A DNA stretch of 64,000 bases from Mucor racemosus (lineage: Eukaryota > Mucoromycota > Mucoromycetes > Mucorales > Mucoraceae), in the NCBI GenBank assembly GCA_027405735.1, contig JAPEHQ010000001.1, positions 5,208,001 to 5,272,000 of the forward strand. The letters run 5' to 3'. Numbering within the stretch: the first letter of the stretch is position 1; every line of letters begins with the position of its first letter. Both the position numbers and the translations under genes were made by a program. Below the pieces are notes generated by a model. The model was not told the origin of the DNA. It did not search any database and saw nothing but the letters and a program-made list of their open reading frames with translations. Positions 47,543 to 59,106 of the stretch are shown here, in pieces.

Positions 47543-50446
47543 TCAGTTGATGTAAGTCAGTTCTACAAGGAAAAGAATAGCGTAAATGTAATTGTTACAG
47601 TCATTATAAGGTTGAATATTTTACCTCGAAGTCTGGCTCTTAATGTATCCAACTCTGGTATAGGTCTATTGAAGTGATACTATGAAGAATCGATGAATAA
47701 AGTCATATTAAAACCTCCAAAGAAGAAAAAAAAAGACTTACATTCAATTGAGATGACACTCTTGGTACAACATTATCCAATATAAATGATACGTTCATAG
47801 AAGCAATGGATCTCTATCAAAACAAGGTGAATAAATGCGTGTAACACATTACACAAAAATCTAAAATTAGTCATTTTACCTGTTCCTTGGATAAATCTTT
47901 CTTGCGAGATTCGGTAATCATTGACCTTAAATAGTGTTCTGTTAACTGACAAACACTGTCAATCACAGTTGAATACATTTGTAATTTCGACAATAGACAT
48001 ATGTCATTCGAAAATTTAACCAATAAATTATAAAAACTGACAACACTAGAAGTTACTTTAACATCATTTCCTAAACCTTGTCCAGATACAACATTGAAAT
48101 TATCATTAACTACAATCTTTTCAATCTTTTCCATGTTCCTTCTCTCGTACGAAATAACTGTTTCTTTAACATTTTCCAAAAATAAGTCTTCCAATAGAAA
48201 TTTAAGATCTAAACCGACTTTTCGAAGCTAATGCATTTGATGTTAATCAGACATCCTCACTTGAAAATAATAAAAAGGGAAACTTACCACTGAACATTGC
48301 TCTAATGTAGATTTGAAACAATCTGAAATAACTTGACAACTTAATTGACTTTGTCCAAATACTTGACGTTTATAAATATCAGCATAAACTTCGGTCTGTT
48401 CACGAACCCATGTTACAAATCCTTTAAAAATGCGTTCAAATTTAGCCGATCAAGTATTATCAATGAGAAAGTAAAGTTACCTGATGCCATTTCATTTTGC
48501 TTAAATGAATCTCGGTACCATTCGCAGGTATTTCGGATCAAAGTAAATACAACGAGCGCAAGTTCGCTGATATAGGTTGTAATATCACCTTCAAATACTA
48601 ATTGTCTAGTTTGATTTGGATGAATAACTATAGGTAATTATTATTGCTTGTCGACATTTTTCTACCTTATTCTTTTCTTGATAATAAGAGTACGTGTGCC
48701 TAAAAATACTTGTCTTGCCTATCATTTTCCTGATTAGCATGTTGTATCACTAAACATTTCCCCTTATTTTACCTTTTCACTCTTATCCAATCTCAAAAGC
48801 CAATTGACATATCGTTGAAACTGGATCTTTGTTAATAAAGTATTACTAAGATCTCTACTGATGATTTGACTCAATTCATCTGTATAATGATTGATGTGAT
48901 CTCTTGCTTCTCTCACAATAGGCAAAGAGCTGGATGAAGACATGACAATATGTCGAGCTATATTGGCATTAGCATTTCTATTAATATTGCACAACTTCAA
49001 CTACCTTTCTCCAAATAAACTACACTCTTTTCAAATTCTCGAAGTGCAATGGATACCTCCAAATGATCTGGTAGATCTACGAGCCATTTCTCTTTATCTG
49101 GATGAAGATTATTTGAATCACGAGGCTACTAAATGTTAGTTTCTTTAAACTGATTTTCAAGAAAAAAAAAGAAAAATTACCTTTCTGATATCAGCTATTA
49201 CAACAGAAAAGTTTAATTATTGAACCAATTTTGCACTATTTGAGACTTACCTGACTGTGGTGCATCGAGCTGCTTATCATCATTGTCATCTATTAATCGT
49301 CTATAAGCATTCAAGAGACCCAATTTGTCCTCAATTCTCTCTGAACGATAAATAAATGTCTCTGGGTATACAACAATTCTCAGTGCATTGGTTAAATCTA
49401 AATCACTTCTAAATCAGAATAAAGACCTCCTAAATATTTTATATTATAAATACCTGATGAATCTTTTACATCAACAATAGTTAAATCTTGAATATTCCAG
49501 CAATGTTCAGCTACAAGTCGATTTCCTCTTCTACGAGCCAGCAATAAACAATCGCTTAATAAAAACAAATGCACTGCTTGTCGAGGTTGAAGTGTTTTAG
49601 GGTTGATATCGTAGAAATTAACACATTCTCGAACAATATGCTTATTTTGTGCATGAGGTATAAATCTTTGGGATCCTTCAACATTGTCCCATAATGCCAT
49701 AATTTGTGCTCTATAAATACTGGTTTGATCACTAGCCAATAAATCACTCTTTTTTCTTCCATTAGATGATGCAAAAATAGATTCTACTGATCCTATTTTC
49801 TCTCTTTCGTTAATTGATTGTATCTCTCCAAGTTTACAATTGATTTACCTGGTACTTTGCTTATATCAGATGAGTTGGTTGCCGCTAGGAAACTTTCCCA
49901 AATCGATTTGAGCTCATTCAAATACTCTTTTACACTCAACACGTCTGCATCCAAATTAGAAATCTCCTTGGAAATGGACACAAATTCTGTATAATTTCGA
50001 TACACATTTCTTTGTAAATCGCCTCCTACAACATGCTTGGCATCCAATAAAGACTTGTAAAACCCTCGAATACCTTCCTCGTTTGTATCGCCTAATGTTC
50101 TACGCACAACTATATTTATAAGTAAAAAGATAAAAAGTTAACAAATTGCGTCTTTTATATAACAATATTATTTACACTCTTCGGGTTGCAAGTTGTCGTC
50201 TGCAAATCTATGTAAATCTACCGTAATTGGCACTGATGGTGCGGCTTTAGCAATAATTGGTGCTACTGGTGATGCTAAACTTTTGGGAGGATGAGGAGAA
50301 TTAATAGACTTTGGTGAATTAATAGAAGAAGCTGTGGGTGAAGAAACTGAAGAGGCGTTTGAGTGTTGCTTATGTTTGTCTTTTTTCATAAAATGTTCTG
50401 CTCCACCCAACCCTTTTTTACGAAGCGTACCACCTACAGATTTCAT
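47543..50446 (-). CDS. EXO84: Exocyst complex subunit Exo84
   Basis: Fourteen exons: 50446-50176, 50109-49849, 49792-49454, 49397-49251, 49194-49181, 49125-49005, 48957-48773, 48718-48694, 48627-48481, 48421-48288, 48227-47880, 47813-47742, 47679-47625, 47562-47543; 712 aa. Exons 5 (14 nt) and 8 (25 nt) are micro-exons needed to keep the frame; exon 8 gives ARQVFLGT, matching the family. N-terminal Ser/Pro-rich linker, a coiled coil (YTEFVSISKEISNLDADV), a PH-like domain (AVHLFLLSDCLLLARRR ... ALRIVVYPETFIY), then helical C-terminal bundles (TRQLVFEGDITTYISELAL). Exo84 is part of the octameric complex tethering secretory vesicles at growing hyphal tips. Confidence 0.9.
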
Positions 50447-50789
50447 ATTGGTGTTGTTGTTGTTGTTGTTGTTTTATATGTATATATAGAATGAAAGAAA
50501 GGGTTATTACTATATAGGAGAGGAGTCATCAAATTCTGATATTAAACATGCGCGCACAAGCGGGAGGCAAAAATTGATGAGTCTCTGCTGCTGCTGGTTA
50601 TTAATTGTACTCTCTCGATTGACTTACAGAAAATTTTATATAGAATTAATGCAGTTTTAAGGTAATAAATCTAGCATTCAGAGTTTCACTATTCAAAGGG
50701 TAAAAATAATGACGATAATGAGTTACTTTGTATAAGAATTGTTGCTTCAAACGTTATTGTCAAATTAGACTATTTGAAATTTAATTAAT
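50447..50789. other. EXO84 promoter region
   Basis: 343 bp with a GTT repeat at about 50452-50473 in the 5' leader (AAC repeats on the sense strand). No other gene seen. Repeat B begins at the right end. Confidence 0.5.
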
Positions 50790-53700
50790 TCTTTTTTCCG
50801 TGGAGCCATTGTTCAAAATCTAAACGTGCCCCTTTTTCTATAACCAACCCTATACGAAGCACCTTTTATAGAATACTTTAGACGCTGCAAAATAGATATG
50901 AATTGGCCATATTATACTATCTATCTGTTAACTTATTTTATATCCCACAAAAGATTCAAAAGCGCGTAAAATTCACTGCTTTTTTCTTGAAAACTGGGTC
51001 TCACTTTTCATCCCTGCTCTACTTTTTTTTTCACTAAATAACACCAAGAAAAAATTATATGCCAATGTACCTGAGATCTTCAAGTTTAATTCAAAAGCAA
51101 GTATCCGGAAGTATCCTATTTTTTGCAGTTGGTATTAATTTTTCAATGCTAATGTTTCAGATTTTTACGCGTATTCTACTGCTAATAATTGAAAACTTTG
51201 AGGCTTCATATCTTCAAGAGAAATTAAGCTATACTAGTACTTTCTAATAATAAAACTTACTTGTTTTAAAGTGCTCTATAACATATTTAAGTATAAAAAA
51301 ATTCTGAGCACTTTTATTTTTTTTTCATTTTTTTGACATTTTTGTAGTAGATTTCAAAATATTTGTTATATTGAGCAGCATTCTTTTTTGCATTTATATC
51401 ATCAAGCTCATTGAGCTCTCTTGGACCCAATTTAGTTTTTTTCAAAATATTGATTTTTCGTGGAGATATCCTCAAAAATGTGTACAAAGAGATACCTTCG
51501 ATTCTAGCCTCCATTTTTCCCTTATATACCCTCATCCTAAATTCTGAATTTGAAAAAAAATTGACAAAAATTTTGTTTTCTCTACAAAAAATGCAGCTAA
51601 AAGGTTCAGCAATAGCTCGATCGATAGATAATTTTATTTTACATTATTGCAAGTTTTTATTTTTGAAGTATGTTTATGAAAAGTGATAAGTATCTCCAAA
51701 AAACCTCCAAAATTTCAATCGCATTTTACACAGAATCTAATGTGAAACATTTGTTTGAATTTTATTTAGTTGGATGCAGAATCTAAAACTGTACACAAAC
51801 TATTTAGTTAGCTATCTCAACTTATTTTGCGGTTCATGAGCCATTAAGCAATTTTGTTTTTTTTGATCATTTTCTGGTCGATTTGTAGAATCAATTTTGA
51901 GACCCAGTTACCATAGGGTCAAGCTGTAATATAAACTATTATTTTGATTATCTCGACCAAAAATCAATATTTTTCGCCGAAGGAAAAAACGCAAAGTAGC
52001 TCAGAGTTGTATCTATCTTGTAAATATAAAAAATTAATGCCTCAATTTAGGCGCTCAATTTTTTATAATCAATTTTAGGTAAACCTTGGTCAATTAATTG
52101 TGGCCAGTTTTGGTCAATATTTGGCCAGTGCACTTTATATTCTGATATTAACATTTCTATTTTCCTAGAAATATCTATAACCTACAGAGTGGAAGTACAT
52201 CTTCTTTGAAGATTTTACGTGGTTCAACTCAATATTAATCAAAAACATTTGAAAACATTTAAAAACTATCAGAATCCTACTTTTTACGGATAACCATAAA
52301 AAATCTACAATAGAAACCCTATTTCCCCAAATTTCGACCCTAATGACTTCCAACTTTACATGAGAGTAGGGACACCTCCTCTTTGACACGCTGATTTCAA
52401 AGGTAAACATCCACAACCTGCACTGTCTGTTGAGAAAATTATTGCCAAAATGTATCTATAGTTTACAGCGCACTTTTGTTGAAAACAAGTTAAATATGAC
52501 GGTCTCTATGAATACTGATCCACGTAAGCTGCCATTTTACATGGATATATGTAGGTATGTATGAATAAAGATACTCCAACTATTTCAAATACCAGCTTTC
52601 GGGAGTCATTGTGAGTATTCGGTAAGTTTGAACATCAGATTGATTGGCTGACCTACTATTTACACCGACTAAGATCAGTAATCTCACTGCTACAAAAACG
52701 TAATTATAAAAAAGCGATGGGAAATACAATTATAACTCTTCTAAGTTTATTAAAGGTATAAAGTAAAGCAACGATTCATCTACTCGATGGATCGTTGTGG
52801 TATTTATATTAAATGTCTAATTCAAATTACTAATGCAGTAATTTGATCTTCTTGGTTTTAAAGCTGATGGGAAAAGGGATCAGCAATTACTAATTCAGGT
52901 TATACAATTATCTATAATTGTTGTTTGTGATTTTAAATTATAGTTAAGTTTCTATATTTCATGATCTTGGTTCTCACACCAGATTCATGTTATTCATTAC
53001 TAATTCAATTTGATGTGTGAAAGACTACCAGTAGTTCACATCACTCACCAGTTTTAGTTAAATATGGATCCAAATGGCCTCTCTGTTGCATCCACAGATC
53101 TGGGTGCATTCCTTGGTTAAGATTACGACACAGTTTGATATGTTAAGTTCTACATTGCTGTGTATTATGTTATGAAGCTCCGTTTATACAAGAATATGGA
53201 ACTAGTGTGTGTCACCTAGACTTGATTGGATATATGTATATATATAAATAGACTCCTTTAAACAGGTCATATAATTAGAGAATGTGAATATAAAAGAAGA
53301 TGGTTCGATCTTATAATAAAGTTCTTTAGTTTTAGTGTGCTCTTTCATTTTTATAACAGTTTTCCTTTATTTTTATTAAATGATTTAGTACATATTTTAG
53401 CTTTGAGATTGATATAATCTCCTGGCGTAACACTCTCGTTGCAATGGAAGGTGCTTCTAATGTTTATCCACAAACCTGCAAAAGATTTAGTCTCCCCTGC
53501 GCTGCTGTGGAAATGGAGAAATGAAAACGCTTACTTATTTATTAAATTATTTTGTACGAATTGTTTCAAATACTGTATTCTTTGAAAATATTTACAAAAT
53601 CGAATAATGGTTCAAAATTGAATTTTAAAATTGCACTTGATGCAAAGTAGATGATGTACAAATATCATACCTTGATTTCGCTAGCAAAGAGTTGTTTTTG

Positions 53701-53830
53701 AATATTATGATCCAAATGGGTTATAAATTCCAAAACGTATAATACTATACAGCTGTAAAAGTATCCAATAGTATAATTTTAGCATTCCATTGATTTTCTG
53801 GTTGTATCTATTTAGTAATTCCTAAATAAG
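50790..53830 (+). repeat. Repeat B, long copy 4 with internal insertions
   Basis: Collinear with 34570-36870 but longer. Extra sequence starts after ATCAGTAATCTCACTG (about 52690-53050) and again about 53085-53430. The first insertion opens with AAAACGTAATTATAAAAAAGC and TACAATTATAACTCTTCTAAG, words also found at the head of the A units (17280-17345, 56465-56545), so a third small element links both families. The second holds ATAATAAAGTTCTTTAG-type polyA context and may be LTR-derived. Confidence 0.7.
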
Positions 53831-54681
53831 ATGAATCCTAAGAGTGCTTAGTATCGGATTAGTTATCATACATTTATTGAAAGAAATTGTAAAATCTAGC
53901 CTACAGGGTTACGCCATAATTGAGCCTGGCGAGATCGAACAACGGCTAGGTCTTTTATATACTATGATATATCTAACTTTTAATAAAAAAGTATTTTTTT
54001 CAACTATTTTTATATTTAACCATGTGCGGTCTAAAAATTCAGACTTTGTAGCGGACATTTTCGGGAACTCATTTTACCCTTACCAATACTCATGATTTTG
54101 ATCAAAAAATAGAAAAATCAAATTTTGATACCAAAATCAACGTTTAAATATACTACATTGTGAGAGAAAATTGTAGCCATGACTAATACACATTTTATAA
54201 GAGCTTAATATTAAATGTTAAGTAATGAAACTTAGCATTTTTGGCCCAAAAACCGTTTTTTGATTAAAGAATTTTTGTGTAATATTTTACAATAAAAATG
54301 TTTGTTATTTTTTATTGAGCAAATAGAACGCTAAATTCTGTATATCTGTATATTTTTTGTTTTTATAATTGGTAGTAAAATTAACTCTAGATTTGCAAAA
54401 TCAGAAAAAAAAATTTAAAAAATGTCAAAATTGATGATCTGGACAAGAATAATTTTTAAAATTAATATTCCGCTTATAAGCCTTGTAAGTCTTAAAAATA
54501 AGAGATTTTATAATACATGAGAACTTTTTCAAGAATTTACAATGCTGTACCCACGTGATTCAAGCTTATTACTGTAAATCTTTGTACATGTTAATATTGT
54601 GTGGTAGTTTATTTGATGATAATATAGTCTTACTTCATAATTATTGCCCTAGAGATGATTTAAATTAAGGTTTAGTCTTAC

Positions 54682-55147
54682 CTCTCCAATATCATAAACA
54701 TAAACATGACCATAACTGGAACATATTGCCGCCCTTTTGTCACTTTTCGAGGATATTAAACAGCCAATTTTGAAGCTAACTCCATTTCTAACCCATATGA
54801 AAATGTAATCATTATAAATAGTAGTCTTTTAAACCAAGACCTAGAAGCTCTTGGATCTTTCTTTTACCATTAGTTTTTCTGGTAATAAAGCCTGCATTCT
54901 CCTGATATATGTTACTAGTCTTTATTATTATTCTTTTTATATATAAATAAGATTGTATGTATCCATAAACTCTCATTTTTTACCCTCTTTTTCTCAAGCC
55001 AATTTATTCAATGCTTTGCTAAAACCAACTTAGGTACTTACAAATGACTCCTCGGTATTTGTATTCAAATTCCATAAATTAAATTGAGTGGTTCCACCTA
55101 CAGTAGTATCAAACGCATCATCAGCCCGCCTGATGATAAATGTCAAT
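54682..55147 (-). pseudogene. Dynein intermediate chain fragment, inverted long copy
   Basis: The 5' part (55147-54985) is introduced by GATTTTAG and reads FDTTVGG, QFNLWNLNTNTEES and ALNKLA in broken frame. About 200 bp of inserted sequence follow, then SDKRAAICSSYGHVYVYDIGE ends at 54682 before GTAAGAC. It is slightly better preserved at the 3' block than the plus-strand twin (AAI rather than AVI). Confidence 0.72.
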
Positions 55148-56173
55148 CTAAAATCAAAAACATCTCATTCTAATGACCTGTAATTTTGGACTAACAACCA
55201 ATGTGGATAATATGTTGTTTATAGATACTGTATTATTCTTGTAATTGTAAATTGGTGATCACTGGATTGATGAAGGTTGGTGTTCTTATTTGTAAATTAG
55301 ATATTTATGTAAATAAATAAAAGTAAAGGAAGTGTAACAAGATAGATGAATCTACAAGGGATCATGTAATGATTTCCTTGTAGTATACAGTATATATAAA
55401 GAATGATGAGGCAAGGTTTTGCATAAATGAAACTGAAGTGTTTGACTCTTTACACCCATTGTCATTGTTATAAGCTATGAAAAGCTTGATTTTTAATAAT
55501 ACAGCAATTAAATAAAAAACAGGATGACACTAATAGCATATGGTGAGTATTTAACATCTAAGTAAGTTTAATGAAGTGTGCTTTTAAACCCTTTTAAAAA
55601 TTCTGAGGCAAACACAACACCTTGGTCCTGTAATTTCTATCCATCAAAATTTTGTGACTTTTCACTACATAATGAAGAATGCACCTTTTATCAATCTTGA
55701 CCTCGATGTGCACTGGGTATCAGTTTTTTACCAGTTGCATTTTCTCTGATTTATTAATATTCAGCCATATTGAACGATGATTTGTAGTACTGCTAAAAAA
55801 AGAATGAATGCTTCGAGAGTTTTCTCCATATCAAAATATGCAATTTAGTAGCAATAATTGCAATTAACTATGCTTTTTGAGCCTATTGATGTTAATCAGA
55901 ATAATTAATTAGTCTCATGCATCAAAAGTAAGCTTTGCTTTATACATTCGCATTCGCCCATTCAGTACATGACGTTGGATTTATTATCCGTTATATCAAT
56001 CAACCAACTTCATCTTGATCCGATACATTTGACAATGAAATGCCAAAATTACACTTGAGCCACCAGGTATCGCCACAAAAACATTGCGTACAGATAGAGG
56101 AAGCATTACAATTTGGGCCATTTTTTGTGTTCATAGATGTGAGTTCTCTCACACATTCATAGTAAAAGTTATA

Positions 56174-56390
56174 TGTAGATTAACGATTATTTCCAATCAA
56201 ATAAAATAAGGACTACAAGTGATTATATCACGGAGAACGTAGGGTCTTTATTATTAAGTTGAAAAAGGAAGCCAGGAGCCATCAGGTCCTGGATTCTAAA
56301 AGTATTTATACCATTTCAATTCCATTTGGATGTCAGGCTCAATATGGGATTGAAATGAGATTTCACATAAATAATAGGCAAAAACCTACA
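56174..56390 (-). mobile_element. LTR-like insertion, 217 bp, second copy
   Basis: Same insertion as 17429-17645 in the inverted A copy, same length, with the TATA and AATAAA-like signals (GTATAAATAC; AATAATAAAGACCC). It was carried along by duplication of the A unit. Confidence 0.6.
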
Positions 56391-56686
56391 CATAGATCTT
56401 TGTATGAACCATATCTCTATCAGTTCAATTTAACTGAAATACATTGAATGCCAACATTGTACATGATGCTAAAAAAATGTAATTATAAAAAAAGTGCTGA
56501 GAAGTGCAATTATAACTCTTCTAAGTTCATTCAAGATATAAAATAAAATACAGCGGAAGAACCATAAAGTAAACGAAATAGGCAATATCTGTTACTATAA
56601 ATTATAGAAACATATATTTTTCTACCAGAAAAACCGTCTGTCATATCATACATTCATTAAAAAATTACAAAAGCGAGCCCATAGAG

Positions 56687-57084
56687 AAACGTCAAAAAAA
56701 CTAAAACCTTTATCTATATTTTTACTATTAAACTTAGTTATAGCAATAATTATATTAATCATAATTTAAACATAAAAATAAATTAATTTTTTTTTTGTAA
56801 TTAATATTTGCGAAATAAATAAGATCATTATATATTAACTTTTTGTTTTCAAAACATTTAAAAATTTATTATTTTATGAAATATTCTTTCCAAATTCATT
56901 TCATTTCAGTGTCAGAATATTCCACAATTTTCTTTTCTTTAAAAAAATTGATTAAAAAAAGCACCTCGTAAGTTTTTTTACAACTTACAAGTTTAGTTTT
57001 TTTTATATGCTTTTGAATATCTACATTATTTGATAGTATATTATATTTTATAGTTTTAATATATTTTATGTTTTACACATTACT
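56687..57084. mobile_element. 398-bp AT-rich insertion flanked by CATAGAG
   Basis: CATAGAG stands at 56680-56686 and again at 57085-57091. The equivalent site at 23160 and 17130 reads through (GGGCTCGC next to ...GGCGTCGC). The insert begins AAACGTCAAAAAAACTAAAACC and ends TTTTACACATTACT; I see no inverted ends and no coding frame. Origin unknown. Confidence 0.6.
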
Positions 57085-59030
57085 CATAGAGCAACGCCGT
57101 AATTGAGCATAGCAAGATTGAATGGCTAAGTCTCTTACTGTATACTATGGTATATATTTAAGTTTTAAATAAAAAAAAGCGCTTTTTTAAACTTTTCTTA
57201 TATTTAACCACGTACAGTCTAAAAATTCAGATTTTGTAGCGAACATTTTCGGGAACTCATTTTACCCTTACCAACACTCATGATTTTGCTCAAAAAATAG
57301 AAAAATCAAATTTTGATACCAAAATCAACGTTTAAATATACTACATTGTGAGAGAAAATTGTAGTCATGACTAATACACATTTTATTAAAGCTTAATATT
57401 AAATGTTAAGTAATGAAACTTAGCATTTTTAACCCAAAAACCGTTTTTTGATTAAAGAATTTTTGTGTAATATTTTACAATAAAAATGTTTGTTATTTTT
57501 TATTGAGCAAATAGAACGCTAAATTCTGTATATCTGTATATTTTTTGTTTTTATAATTGGTAGTAAAATTAACTCTAGATTTGCAAAATCAGAAAAAAAA
57601 ATTTAAAAAATGTCAAAATTGATGATCTGGACAAGAATAATTTTTAAAATTAATATTCCGCTTATAAGCCTTGTAAGTCTTAAAAATAAGGGATTTTATA
57701 ATACATGAGAACTTTTTCAAGAATTTACAATGCTGTACCCACTTGATTCAAGCTTATTACTGTAAATCTTTGTACATTTTAATATTGTGTGGTAGTTTAT
57801 TTGATGATAATATAGTCTTACTTCATAATTATTGCACTAGAGGTGATTTACATTAAATTTTAATCTTACTTTTCCAATATTATAAACCATAAATATATAC
57901 ATGGACATCACTGGAACCTATTCCCGCCTTTTTACCCCCTTTATCTCAAGCCAATTTATGCAATGCTTTACTAGAAGCAACGTAAATACTTACAAATGGT
58001 TTCTCGGTATTTTCATTCAAATTCCATAAATTAAATTGACTTGTTCCATCTACATACAGTAGTATTATCGAACGTATCATCAGTCCGCCTTATGGTAAAT
58101 GCCGCCAACCTGAAATCAGAAATATCCCATTGTCATTGTTATAAGCTATGAGAAGCTTGGTTTTTAATAATACAACAATTAAACAAAAGACAATATGATA
58201 CTAATAGCATATGGTGAGTATCCAACATCTAGTTGAGTTTAATGAAGAATGCTTTTGAACCCTTTTGAAAATCCTGAAGCAAACACAACATCTTGGTCCT
58301 GTAATTTTTATCCATCAAAATGTCGCAATTTTGACCACACAATAAAAGTACCTTTTATCAATCTTGACCTCGTTTTACACTGAGTATCAGTTTTTTACCA
58401 GTTGTGTTTTCTCTGATTCATTAATATTCAGTCATATTAAACGATAATTTGTAGCATTGCCAAAAAAAAAAGAATAAATGCTTCAAGAGTTTTCTGCATA
58501 TCAAATTATGCGATTTAGTAGCAGTGATTGCACTTAATTATGCTTTTTGAACTTATTGAGTTAATCAGGATAATTAATAGTCTCATGCATCAAAAGTAAG
58601 CTTTGCTTTATACATTCACGTTCGCCCATTTAATAAATGATATTTGTATTTGTTATCCGTTATATCAATCAACCAACTTCATCTCAATTTTTTGATATAC
58701 AGTATTTGACAATTAAAAACCTAAATTATACTTGAGCCACTAGGTATCGCCACAAAAAAATCTCGTACAGGTTGACAAAGCATCACAATTTGGATCATTT
58801 TTTGTGTTTATACTGTAGATCTGAGCTCTCTCTCACGTTTATAGATCTCTGTATGATAAACCATATTATGTCTATCTGTTCAATTTAACGGAAATACATT
58901 GAACGTCAACGTCGTACTCGATAAAAAAACGCCTTACTTTATTGCGAGTCAACACAACTAATTTGATGCTAGTTTAGCATCAGCAGTCGAATCAGGTAGA
59001 TTTGAGATTAGACAACTCCTTTTAATAGTT
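57085..59030 (-). repeat. Repeat unit A, copy without the shared insertions, inverted
   Basis: Counterpart of 24930-26930 on the other strand, from TTTGAGATTAG-type start (about 59020) to the tail at 57085. It lies in tandem (same orientation) with the 53930-56680 copy. Confidence 0.8.
57870..58109 (-). pseudogene. Dynein intermediate chain fragment, degenerate copy
   Basis: Minus strand after TTTCAG: LAAFTIRRTDDTFD, FNLWNLNENTEKPF, then KALHKLA followed by an in-frame stop and KKAGIGSSDVHVYIYG, ending before GTAAGAT. Several stops and shifts. Confidence 0.65.
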
Positions 59031-59106
59031 TTGCATACCACCATAAGCTAATAATGGACCGTTATTATTATGTATACTACGCTAATCAAGGATGGTGAGT
59101 TAACTC

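Larger units (their letters stand above)
53930..56680 (-). repeat. Repeat unit A, long copy 2 (inverted relative to 17 kb)
   Basis: Reverse-complement counterpart of 17080-20906. Shares the 217-bp LTR-like and about 295-bp insertions with it, but lacks the 297-bp solo LTR, the 743-bp insertion and the transposon. Its intron-like block and tail (53930-54680) match 57160-57860 closely. Confidence 0.8.
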
